Shown here piece by piece: positions 16,859 through 24,702 of a stretch of DNA of 33,556 nt (within the stretch, counting starts at the first letter, position 1; each line of letters begins with the position of its first letter). The position numbers were made by a program, and so were the translations under genes. This stretch comes from an uncultured Erysipelotrichaceae bacterium. GTDB lineage: Bacteria > Bacillota_I > Bacilli_A > RF39 > UBA660. The stretch is taken from the NCBI GenBank assembly GCA_902801825.1, contig CADCJS010000002.1, positions 1 through 33,556 of the forward strand, given 5' to 3'. The notes beneath the pieces are model-generated. The model made no database searches and was not told where the DNA came from. It saw only the letters and a list, made by a program, of their open reading frames with translations.

Positions 16859-17458
16859 ATGAATAATAAAAATAAAAGCATGATTGTTATTATATTAGTA
16901 TTGGTAATTGCATTAATAACATTATCAGTAGCATTTGCAGCATTAAGTGCTACATTAAAAATTAATTTTGGTAATGTTAACCAAACAGTTCAAACATGGA
17001 ATGTTGGATTTGATACTACTGGTTCACCAAAAGCTGCAACTGCTTCAGGTAGTAGTGCAACTGGTAGATCTTGTGGTGCTGCAACAATAACTGCTACTAC
17101 AGTTACAATTGCTAATACTGAATTATCAAAACCAGATGATGCTTGCAGATGGGATTTAGTTATTAAAAATTCTGGAACAATTAATGCAAAAATCACTGGA
17201 ATTACAGCAACTAATCCTACTGGTACTGGTGTATCTTGTACTGGTTCAGGTGCACAAATTGTTTGTGGTAATATTACTTATACATTAGCAAAAAATACAG
17301 GTGGTAGTACTTTATTATCAACAAGTGATACTATTCCAGCAACAACAGGTAATACTTTAAATGTTTACTTAATTGCTAAGTATACTTCAAGTACTCCTGC
17401 AGCAGAAGCAAAAACTCAACAAAATGCAAGTTTCAAAATTACTGTGGGTCAAAACTAA
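16859..17458 (+). CDS. TasA/camelysin-like secreted fibre-subunit candidate, array member 7
   Basis: 199 residues. Signal core ends SVAFAALSATLKINFGNV, identical at DNA level to member 2 over 58 bases. Framework: GRSCGAATITA, LSKPDDACRWDL, IKNSGTINAKI, SCTGSG and IVCGNITYTL (four cysteines). It ends QNASFKITVGQN. Strong AGAAAGGA site before ATG. Its stop is followed after one base by the TTG start of member 8, implying translational coupling. Confidence 0.65.
   Translation: MNNKNKSMIVIILVLVIALITLSVAFAALSATLKINFGNVNQTVQTWNVGFDTTGSPKAATASGSSATGRSCGAATITATTVTIANTELSKPDDACRWDLVIKNSGTINAKITGITATNPTGTGVSCTGSGAQIVCGNITYTLAKNTGGSTLLSTSDTIPATTGNTLNVYLIAKYTSSTPAAEAKTQQNASFKITVGQN
16931..16988 (+). repeat. 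58-bp exact direct repeat, copy B (array member 7)
   Basis: Identical to 13820-13877. Outside this block the two genes differ at many positions, so the identity is local. Confidence 0.9.
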
Positions 17459-17459
17459 T

Positions 17460-18023
17460 TTGAAAAATAAAAAACTATACATAATACTTGTATTATTATG
17501 TATAACTATTTTGATATTGTCTGTTATTTTTACAATAATTAGTACTAAAACTTATATAAAACATAAAAAATCATCTTCTCAGTTATGGAATATAAGTTTT
17601 GTTTCTGGAAATTACCCTGGAATTAAACTTAGTTCTTCATCTGAAAATTTAGTTTGTGGAATTGCTACAGCTAATTTTACAAATGTAACTGTTAGTAAAT
17701 CAAATTTTACTACAACTGGGGATGGATGTGTTTATGAATTAACACTTCAAAACACTGGAACAATAGATGCATCACTTGCTATTATTTCAGCTCAAACTCC
17801 AAATGAATCAAAGTGTACAACTAAAGGTTCAAATATGGTTTGCGATAGTATAACTTATAAGATAGCAAAAGATAAATTAGGTAATAAACTACTTGATAAT
17901 AATTCTGTATTACCAAGTGGTGAAAGTATGAAAGTATATCTAACTGTAATGTATAATGGTGCTAATACAGAAAATACAAGTCAAAGTGGAGCGGGTTTTA
18001 ATTTAATTTATGTTGAAGAATAA
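17460..18023 (+). CDS. Divergent last member of the array, probably membrane-anchored, TTG start
   Basis: 187 residues if started at TTG 17460, one base after the stop of member 7. That start gives the same head (KNKKLYIILVLL) as the paralogues; the only upstream ATG in frame (17373) would overlap member 7 by 86 bases. The hydrophobic segment (about 6-24) ends FTIISTKTYIKHKK: there is no A-F-A site, and a basic stretch follows instead, so it may remain in the membrane. Framework: LVCGIATANF, TTGDGCVYEL (KPGD reduced to GD), LQNTGTIDASL, KCTTKGS and MVCDSITYK (four cysteines). It lies next to the peptidase gene. Confidence 0.6.
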   Translation: MKNKKLYIILVLLCITILILSVIFTIISTKTYIKHKKSSSQLWNISFVSGNYPGIKLSSSSENLVCGIATANFTNVTVSKSNFTTTGDGCVYELTLQNTGTIDASLAIISAQTPNESKCTTKGSNMVCDSITYKIAKDKLGNKLLDNNSVLPSGESMKVYLTVMYNGANTENTSQSGAGFNLIYVEE

Positions 18024-18043
18024 GAAGAAAGGTGGAAGATATT

Positions 18044-19177
18044 ATGAAATTTCAATTTAAAAAAGTTTTATTAATTGAATTATTTCTTTATGCTTTCACT
18101 TTTTTAAATATATATTTTCAACCTAGAACAAATTTTTATATAATTGAACTTACTTTACTTTCACTTATATTATTTTTTGTATTAAAACCTGATACTAGAG
18201 ATTCACGATTTCAAAAAGATATATTTTTACTTCTAATAATATTTGCTATTTTGTATTACGTAGTAACTTATTTCATGGGGTTCTTCTTTGGATTTGTATA
18301 TAGTACATATTCTAGAAGAATAGGTGGTATTATATTTAATGTCGCATCCAATTCTGTTATATTATTAAATGTTGAATTTATGAGAGAAAGAATAATAAAA
18401 AGTGGAAAATATTATAAATCTATAATAATATTATCAATTTTATTATTTTCATTTATGGAACTTGGAAATATTACTAATTTCCGTAATATTAATGATAAAT
18501 TTATGTTTTTACAATTTATGCTTTCTATATTTATTCCAGTTATAACAAAGAATATATTACTTACATACGTAGTTATAGAAAGTAATAAAAAGAATACTAT
18601 TTTGTATCAACTTGCTATGGTTATACCTAGGTATACCCTTGGTATATTTCCAGACTTAGGAGATTATATTTCAGCTATTATTCAAACTCTTTTACCAATA
18701 ATAATTATTTATGTTTTATATAGAAATACAATAACAAAAAGAGAAAAGATTGAAAATGGAAGAAATATAATGGTTGAAAAAAAGATTGCCAAAATAATTA
18801 CTATTGGAAGTTTTATATTTATTTTTTTACTAATATATTTGGTATCTGGATATGGAAGATTTCATATAATGTCAATTGGATCTCAAAGTATGCAATATAG
18901 AATAAATAAAGGTGATGCAGTTATTATAGATACTAAAAAACAAGACTATAAAGAAAAAGATATAATCGCATTTAAAATGGATGGAAAAATTATAGTGCAT
19001 AGAATTTTTAAAATAACAAAAAATAAAAAAGAAATAGTATATATAACTAAAGGTGATTTTAATAAAGATGTAGATGGTTGGGAAGTTAAAAATAGTAATA
19101 TAGTAGGAAAATTCAAATTCAGATTATTATTTGTAGGTTATCCATCAGTAATCTTATCTGAATTATTGAGTAAGTAG
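18044..19177 (+). CDS. SipW/ER-type signal peptidase I (S26) with a polytopic N-terminal domain
   Basis: 377 residues. The C-terminal ~115 residues form the peptidase: GSQSMQYRI with the nucleophile S282, VIIDTKK, IIAFKMDGKIIVHRI with H319 in place of the lysine of ordinary bacterial enzymes, and TKGDFNKDVDGW (337-348). Ser-His is the hallmark of ER/archaeal/SipW-type signal peptidases. Ordinary SipW is about 190 residues with one or two membrane spans; here residues 1-270 contain about seven or eight hydrophobic segments. It likely cleaves the signal peptides of the upstream array. Start: ATG 18044 after AAAGGTGG, rather than GTG 18032 inside that site. No typical K-type signal peptidase is in this window. 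Confidence 0.85.
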   Translation: MKFQFKKVLLIELFLYAFTFLNIYFQPRTNFYIIELTLLSLILFFVLKPDTRDSRFQKDIFLLLIIFAILYYVVTYFMGFFFGFVYSTYSRRIGGIIFNVASNSVILLNVEFMRERIIKSGKYYKSIIILSILLFSFMELGNITNFRNINDKFMFLQFMLSIFIPVITKNILLTYVVIESNKKNTILYQLAMVIPRYTLGIFPDLGDYISAIIQTLLPIIIIYVLYRNTITKREKIENGRNIMVEKKIAKIITIGSFIFIFLLIYLVSGYGRFHIMSIGSQSMQYRINKGDAVIIDTKKQDYKEKDIIAFKMDGKIIVHRIFKITKNKKEIVYITKGDFNKDVDGWEVKNSNIVGKFKFRLLFVGYPSVILSELLSK

Positions 19178-19185
19178 GTGAATAA

Positions 19186-20892
19186 ATGAAGAAAAAATAT
19201 ATAAAAAGATCATTAATATTTTCGTTTATATTAATCATTGTTACTATTTCAATGAGTATAGGATTTGCTGCATATAATATTAATATATCTATAACAGGAG
19301 ATGTTCATTATGATCCACCTGAGGCTATATATGTTTCAAATATTACAGTTAATTCAGGAACAACGAGTATGACACCTACACATACAACTAATACAGTTAC
19401 TGTTGGTAATATTTATACAGGATCAACAACTTATAAATATAATGTAACATTTAGAAATCATACAGATGTAGAAAAAAAAGTTAGTGCTGTTAGTGGTACA
19501 AACTCATCATGTACATATTCACTTGATATATTAAATAAAAATATAAAAGTTGATGAATATAAAACAGGAGTTTTAACAATATCTTGCTCTGTAACTTCAA
19601 ATGTTTCTTCGACAGTAACATTTACATTTTCCGATTTTACAATACATAAATTAGTAAATAATTCTATAACTAATGGCTACTTTTTAGGTGTTACAGATAT
19701 TGCTAATGAAACGGTTAAATCAGTTAAATTTGGAGATTATGATACATTACTTGATGATGATGATTTTATGGCTACTGTTTCAGCACAATATAATGTTGAA
19801 ACATCTAATAATGCAGGTTATGGTATAGTTGCTTTTGTATCAGCCGCGGATAGTAATGGTCTTGTTGACGTTACGGTTGGTTCAGTTGATGGTGTAGTAT
19901 ATACTGGGACATCAACAAATTTTCATGGACTAACCAAACTTGAGAGTATTGATTTTACTAATCTTGATACAACATATTTAACGACGATGAATTCATTTTT
20001 ATTATATGCAAATAATTTAACGACTCTCGATATTACTAGTCTAAATACTAGTCGTGTAGGTAATATGTATAGAGCATTTAAAAATCTATATAAAATAACT
20101 TCAATATCAATGAATGGAATTGATACAAGTAAAGTACAAAACTTTGCTGAATCATTTATGAATTTAGGAAAAAGTGCTTCATCTACTATAAGTATTTTAG
20201 ATTTATCAAATTGGGATGTATCTTCAGGTACATCAATGCTATCAATGTTTAGAAATGTTAATGTTAATATAATTAAAATTACTAATTGGAGACCTATACA
20301 TGTAACTAATATGAGTTATATGTTTGCTGAATCACCTAATCTAACTACAATAAATAAGGGTCATACAGGAGATGGAGCAGGAGGTGCAGGATTACCTTGT
20401 AATAGTGCAACTAATATGAGCTATATGTTTAGTGCATCTGTTAATTTAAATTCAATTCCACCAATTATTACCTCTAATAGCCTTACAAATACAGCTCATA
20501 TGTTTTATAATACTTATTATATTGAAACTTATAATTTGAATGATATGAATACAAGTTCTGTAACAGATATGAGTTATATGTTTTTTGGGGTAGGGGGTCA
20601 TGTTGAAGGTGGAACAGAAATATATCTTAATAATTTAAGTTTTGAAAGTTGTACTGATATGCATCAGATGTTTGCTTATGCATCCATATCATCAATTTAT
20701 GTTTCATCATCATTTGTTCCAACATTTACTTCGTCATTTGATGATACTGATATGTTTACTATGATATATAATCTTTATGGTGGATCAGGAACTAATTGTA
20801 CAACATCTGCTATAACTGTTAGAGATAGCAGTTATGCTAAAATTGATGGTGGTTCATCTTCTCCAGGTTGTTTTACGGCAATATCTAATTAA
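19186..20892 (+). CDS. BspA/DUF285-type leucine-rich-repeat surface protein
   Basis: 568 residues. Signal peptide with basic head KKKYIKR and a core ending SIGFAAYNINIS, the same F-A-A-x-x signature as the array members, so the same peptidase may mature it. Residues about 30-160 are a beta-rich domain with two cysteines. From about 165 on come repeats of the DUF285/BspA class: LESIDFTNLDT, LDITSLNTSRV, NMYRAF, LDLSNWDVSSG, NMSYMFAESPNLTTI, NMSYMFSASVNL, DMSYMFFGV, DMHQMFAYA. Such repeats occur in surface adhesins and internalised mollicute lipoproteins. No LPXTG, no lipobox. Ends with a cysteine-containing tail. Likely secreted or fibre-associated; host or matrix binding is inference. Confidence 0.8.
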   Translation: MKKKYIKRSLIFSFILIIVTISMSIGFAAYNINISITGDVHYDPPEAIYVSNITVNSGTTSMTPTHTTNTVTVGNIYTGSTTYKYNVTFRNHTDVEKKVSAVSGTNSSCTYSLDILNKNIKVDEYKTGVLTISCSVTSNVSSTVTFTFSDFTIHKLVNNSITNGYFLGVTDIANETVKSVKFGDYDTLLDDDDFMATVSAQYNVETSNNAGYGIVAFVSAADSNGLVDVTVGSVDGVVYTGTSTNFHGLTKLESIDFTNLDTTYLTTMNSFLLYANNLTTLDITSLNTSRVGNMYRAFKNLYKITSISMNGIDTSKVQNFAESFMNLGKSASSTISILDLSNWDVSSGTSMLSMFRNVNVNIIKITNWRPIHVTNMSYMFAESPNLTTINKGHTGDGAGGAGLPCNSATNMSYMFSASVNLNSIPPIITSNSLTNTAHMFYNTYYIETYNLNDMNTSSVTDMSYMFFGVGGHVEGGTEIYLNNLSFESCTDMHQMFAYASISSIYVSSSFVPTFTSSFDDTDMFTMIYNLYGGSGTNCTTSAITVRDSSYAKIDGGSSSPGCFTAISN

Positions 20893-20913
20893 AAAAGAAA
20901 GATGGGTGATAAA

Positions 20914-22038
20914 ATGAAAAAAAGTGATAAAGTAGAAAATAAAGAAATAAAAAAAGAAAATATTGAAAATGAAGATATTACTATAGAAAATAATGAAGAA
21001 GTTGCTTTAGAAAATAGTAATAAAAATAAAAAGTATGTTGGTTATGGTAAAAGATTATTAAGAATAGTTATATTTATGATAATTTTTATTGTTATCGCTC
21101 TAGTTTCTTTATTTAAAATTATTAGTTTTATATCTACTAATAAAGAAGTCTTTAGTGAAAATAGTATTTCAAATTATGCTGTATGTTTAAATGATTCAGA
21201 TTATTATAATAATAGTTGTTTAGAAGAAGATATGGAGTATTTATCAGCAATTACAAATAATATTACTTATACTTATACATATAATGCTTTATATGATGAA
21301 CCAATTAAGAAAGACTATAAATATATTGTAGATGGAGAATTAAAAATATATTCTCAAGATAATACTGAACAAGTATTATATAAGAAAGGATATAAGTTTA
21401 ATAAAGAAAAAGAATATACTAATACAGGAAATGTATTTACTATTAGTGATTCTGTTAGTATTCCTTACAATGAAATATATAGTCTAGTTGTTGATTATAA
21501 TAATAAGTATTCAATAATAAGTAATGCTATTTTAACTATTAATTTTAGAGTAAATGATAAAGTTGCCTCTAGTTTACAAATACCAGTAGGAAAACAAACA
21601 TTTACAGTTGAGAAAAAAGATATTCAAAATCAAAAAACCGTTGATAGAAAATTAAAAGAAACATTAACAAAAGATTTAATTATCGATTTTGTTTCATTAA
21701 TAATCTCTGTATTAATATTTATTATATGTTTTATTAGATTAGTTTTATTCTTAAGAAAATATAGTGTTAAATCTAATCCTTATAGAAATGTAGTAGATAA
21801 TATATTAAAGAATTATGATAGAATTATAGTAGAAGTTAGTGATGTATCTGGTATTTTAGAAGGTAAAAAAATAATTACAATTAATGATTTTATTGAATTA
21901 GTTGATTTAAGAGATACACTTGATAAACCAATTTTACATTTAAAAGTTAATGAGATTAAAAATGCTTTCTATGTTGAAGATGTAGATAAAGTATATGAAT
22001 ATATAATTAAAGAAAGTCAATTTGAAAATAAGGAATAG
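20914..22038 (+). CDS. Two-pass membrane protein, DUF5305-like
   Basis: 374 residues from ATG 20914 (GGGTGA at 20904-20909); an ATG at 20902 is also possible. A charged cytoplasmic head of about 45 residues, a transmembrane segment (LLRIVIFMIIFIVIALVSLF), an extracellular beta-rich region of about 190 residues with a cysteine pair (YAVCLND, NSCLEED), a second transmembrane segment (DFVSLIISVLIFIICFIRLV), and a cytoplasmic alpha/beta tail of about 110 residues. This layout and the IPVGKQTFTV segment recall DUF5305 proteins, which I remember next to S26 peptidases in other genomes, but I cannot confirm it without a profile search. Last gene before the cluster terminator; could be an assembly or export partner. 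Confidence 0.5.
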   Translation: MKKSDKVENKEIKKENIENEDITIENNEEVALENSNKNKKYVGYGKRLLRIVIFMIIFIVIALVSLFKIISFISTNKEVFSENSISNYAVCLNDSDYYNNSCLEEDMEYLSAITNNITYTYTYNALYDEPIKKDYKYIVDGELKIYSQDNTEQVLYKKGYKFNKEKEYTNTGNVFTISDSVSIPYNEIYSLVVDYNNKYSIISNAILTINFRVNDKVASSLQIPVGKQTFTVEKKDIQNQKTVDRKLKETLTKDLIIDFVSLIISVLIFIICFIRLVLFLRKYSVKSNPYRNVVDNILKNYDRIIVEVSDVSGILEGKKIITINDFIELVDLRDTLDKPILHLKVNEIKNAFYVEDVDKVYEYIIKESQFENKE

Positions 22039-22056
22039 TAATTATTCCTTTTTTTT
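22030..22056 (+). terminator. Terminator at the end of the secreted-protein cluster
   Basis: Eight-bp stem AAGGAATA / TATTCCTT, 5-base loop, six T. The stem includes the stop region of the last gene. A TATAAT (22059-22064) follows and probably serves mutL, though no good -35 is visible. Confidence 0.8.
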
Positions 22057-22082
22057 GTTATAATTTTTTAAAGAGGTTATTT

Positions 22083-23852
22083 ATGAGTAAGATTAAAGTA
22101 ATGGATCAAAATTTAGCAAATAAAATAGCGGCAGGTGAAGTGGTTGAAAAATGTGCATCTGTTGTTAAAGAATTAGTAGAAAATAGTATTGATGCTGGTA
22201 GTACTGATATTAAAATTGAATTAATATCTTCTGGTGTTAAATCTATAAAGGTTACTGATAATGGTATAGGTATGGATAAGGAAGATGCTTTATTATGTTT
22301 TACTCCTCATGCTACTAGTAAGATATTAACAGAAGATGATTTATTTAATTTATCTACTCTAGGTTTTAGGGGCGAAGCACTTCCATCTATCGCATCTGTT
22401 TCAATTGTATCTTTAAAGACTAGTGATTCTAAAGAAGGTATTAAATATGAACTTGAAGGTGGTAAATTAGTTAGTAAAGAAAAGTCTGATTTAAGAAGAG
22501 GTACAATAATTGAAGTAAAAGATTTATTCTATAATACACCTGCTAGATTAAAGTATTTAAGTTCTTTACAAAGTGAATTATCTAATATAACTAATGTTAT
22601 TAATAAGCAAGCATTATCTCATACTAATATAAGATTTACTTTAATTAATGATAATAAAGTGTTATTAAAAACAGATGGCAGTGGTAATTTATTAAAAGTT
22701 ATAAATGATATATATGGTGTTAAAGTATCTAAAAAAATGTTAAAAATATCTTGTGAAAATGATGATTATTCTGTATTTGGATATATATCATTGCCTGAAG
22801 TTAATAAATCTAATAGAAATCATTTAATTACTATTGTTAATAATAGAGTAGTTAAAAATCAAGAAATAAATAAAGTTATTAATGATGCTTACCATAAATA
22901 TAAACCAGATAATAAATATCCAATTGTAGTACTTAAAATAGATGTAGATCCATCTTTAATAGATGTTAATATTCATCCATCAAAACAAGATATTAAGTTT
23001 AGTAATTTTAATGATTTAAAAGATATGTTATTTAAAGAAATTACTAAAATATTAGATAATAATTTTTTAGGAATAGATATTTCTACAAAAAGTGTTAATG
23101 TTAATAATATTGTTAGTAATTTTAATACTGATACTGTATTTGATAATAATGAATATAAAGAATTAGTAATGGATTTTTCAACTAGTGAAAGTATTGTTAA
23201 AGAAGAAGAATCTTCTTATGAATATCAAGATACAGATTTAACTGAAGAAAAAAAAGAAGTAAATACTTCTTTTCCAGATATTTATCCAATAGGTTCAGTA
23301 CTCGGTACTTATATAGTTTGTCATAATGATAAAGGTATGTATTTAATTGATCAACATGCTGCGGAAGAAAGAGTTAATTATGAAAAATATAAGAAGGAAA
23401 TGGCTAATCCTAATAAAGATATTATAAATATGTTATTTCCAATTAATTTAGAATATACCAAGGATGAATTTTTAATTATTTTGAATAATATTGAATTTAT
23501 TAGAAGTTTAGGCATAGATATTGAAGAATTTGGTCATAATTCTTTTATTATAAAAGCTCATCCGACTTGGTTTAAAGAAGGATTAGAAGAAGAATTTATA
23601 AAAAATATATTAGAAAAAATAATTACAATGAATAATAATTTTGATTTAGAAAGATTTAATGATAGTATATCTGCGATGATGGCTTGTAAAGCATCTATAA
23701 AAGCAAATACACAAATATCATTAGAAGAAATGGAAAACATTATTAGTAAATTAAAACTATGTAAAAATCCTTATAACTGTGCTCATGGTAGACCAACTAT
23801 TATTCATTATTCTACTTATGAGCTTGAAAAATTATTTAAAAGAGTAATGTAA
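22083..23852 (+). CDS. mutL: DNA mismatch repair endonuclease MutL
   Basis: 589 residues. N-terminal GHKL ATPase: NKIAAGEV, KELVENSIDAG (E30, N34), TDNGIGM (D59), HATSKI and LGFRGEALPSIASV. The C-terminal dimerisation/nuclease domain has DQHAAEERVNYE, which fits the DQHA(x)2E(x)4E endonuclease motif, plus ACKAS, NCAHGRP and the terminal FKR. So it is the nicking type found in organisms without MutH. MutS is not in the window. mutL followed by miaA is classic Bacillota order; here three small genes lie between. Start ATG after AAAGAGG. Confidence 0.95.
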   Translation: MSKIKVMDQNLANKIAAGEVVEKCASVVKELVENSIDAGSTDIKIELISSGVKSIKVTDNGIGMDKEDALLCFTPHATSKILTEDDLFNLSTLGFRGEALPSIASVSIVSLKTSDSKEGIKYELEGGKLVSKEKSDLRRGTIIEVKDLFYNTPARLKYLSSLQSELSNITNVINKQALSHTNIRFTLINDNKVLLKTDGSGNLLKVINDIYGVKVSKKMLKISCENDDYSVFGYISLPEVNKSNRNHLITIVNNRVVKNQEINKVINDAYHKYKPDNKYPIVVLKIDVDPSLIDVNIHPSKQDIKFSNFNDLKDMLFKEITKILDNNFLGIDISTKSVNVNNIVSNFNTDTVFDNNEYKELVMDFSTSESIVKEEESSYEYQDTDLTEEKKEVNTSFPDIYPIGSVLGTYIVCHNDKGMYLIDQHAAEERVNYEKYKKEMANPNKDIINMLFPINLEYTKDEFLIILNNIEFIRSLGIDIEEFGHNSFIIKAHPTWFKEGLEEEFIKNILEKIITMNNNFDLERFNDSISAMMACKASIKANTQISLEEMENIISKLKLCKNPYNCAHGRPTIIHYSTYELEKLFKRVM

Positions 23853-23881
23853 AAATATTTTATTATAATAGGAGGATATTT

Positions 23882-24079
23882 ATGAATACCAAAAAGAATA
23901 AACTAGAGAATTTTAATGAAATAACAATTTCTTATGATTCTTTAAACTTAAAAATAAAGAAAATTATTACTATTCGAAATCAAAATAAAATTTCGCTAGA
24001 AGAAAAATTTAAAAATTATAAAGATAAAATCTTATGTAAAGATTTAAAGTGGGATGGTCCTGTAGGAGAAGAAATATGA
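23882..24079 (+). CDS. Small MazE/antitoxin-like protein, possibly orphan
   Basis: 65 residues. The C-terminus, with SLEEKFKNY and then LKWDGPVGEEI, resembles the tail of MazE/PemI-type antitoxins (a Leu-Glu-Glu-Leu-Phe helix, then W/D-x-G-x-PVGxE). The N-terminus, with ITIRNQNKI, is only loosely like an AbrB-type strand. No MazF-like toxin follows; instead the next gene (SGNH hydrolase) overlaps through ATGA. The strong TAGGAGG site before its ATG argues that it is translated. May be an orphan antitoxin or a small unrelated protein. Confidence 0.4.
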   Translation: MNTKKNKLENFNEITISYDSLNLKIKKIITIRNQNKISLEEKFKNYKDKILCKDLKWDGPVGEEI

Positions 24080-24702
24080 TAAAAGTATTAGTATATGGGG
24101 ATTCAAATGTTTGGGGAGATAATTTTATCACAAAAAAAAGAATTCCTGATGATAAACAATGGAGTAATATTTTACAAAAAGAATTAGGTTCTAATTATAA
24201 AATATTACAAGAAGGATTGCCTGGAAGATTAGCGGGTAATGATGAAATAGAGAAGAAATATAAAAATGGTAAAGATAGTTTTATAAGTATTTTTAGAACA
24301 AATGCACCTATAGATTATTTAATAATATCTTTAGGTACTAATGATTTACAATTAAAATATAATAAAACTAGTAAAGAAATAATAAATGATTTATTATGGT
24401 ATAAAGAAACTATAGATAATATGTTTTTAGATAAAGATGATAAATCTAAATATTTTAATAATAAATATCCTAAAATTATATATATATTACCTGTTAATTT
24501 TGATTATAAAAATAATGCTAGTTTTATATTTGATAAGAATAAAGAATTAGAAAGACAAGAAATAATAAAATATTTTAATGATAATAAAATAAATAATATT
24601 TATTTTAATGATATAGATTTGTTTGAAGATGGAATCCATTTAAATTATGAAGGACATAAAAAAATTGCAACTAGAATATTAGGAGAATTAAATAATGAGT
24701 AA
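24076..24702 (+). CDS. SGNH/GDSL-family hydrolase (esterase-like)
   Basis: 208 residues from ATG 24076, set by TAGGAG at 24062-24067 and the ATGA overlap with the preceding gene. Blocks: YGDSNVWG (nucleophile S10), GLPGRLAG (block II), SLGTND (N89) and EDGIHLNYEGH (D185, H188). This is a complete SGNH catalytic set. No signal peptide, so a cytoplasmic esterase or lysophospholipase/arylesterase-like enzyme is likely; substrate unknown. It overlaps the acyltransferase gene by eight bases, suggesting a joint role in lipid turnover (inference). Confidence 0.85.
   Translation: MIKVLVYGDSNVWGDNFITKKRIPDDKQWSNILQKELGSNYKILQEGLPGRLAGNDEIEKKYKNGKDSFISIFRTNAPIDYLIISLGTNDLQLKYNKTSKEIINDLLWYKETIDNMFLDKDDKSKYFNNKYPKIIYILPVNFDYKNNASFIFDKNKELERQEIIKYFNDNKINNIYFNDIDLFEDGIHLNYEGHKKIATRILGELNNE

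Noticed and set aside
13820-16988. Array considered as a CRISPR or simple tandem repeat
   Set aside because: The repeated unit is a full gene with diverged sequence; no short regularly spaced repeats exist.
13084-18023. Array members as type IV pilins or pseudopilins
   Set aside because: The N-termini lack the G/A-F-T-L-x-E prepilin cleavage motif, and no prepilin peptidase or pilus ATPase gene is nearby; a SipW-type peptidase is.
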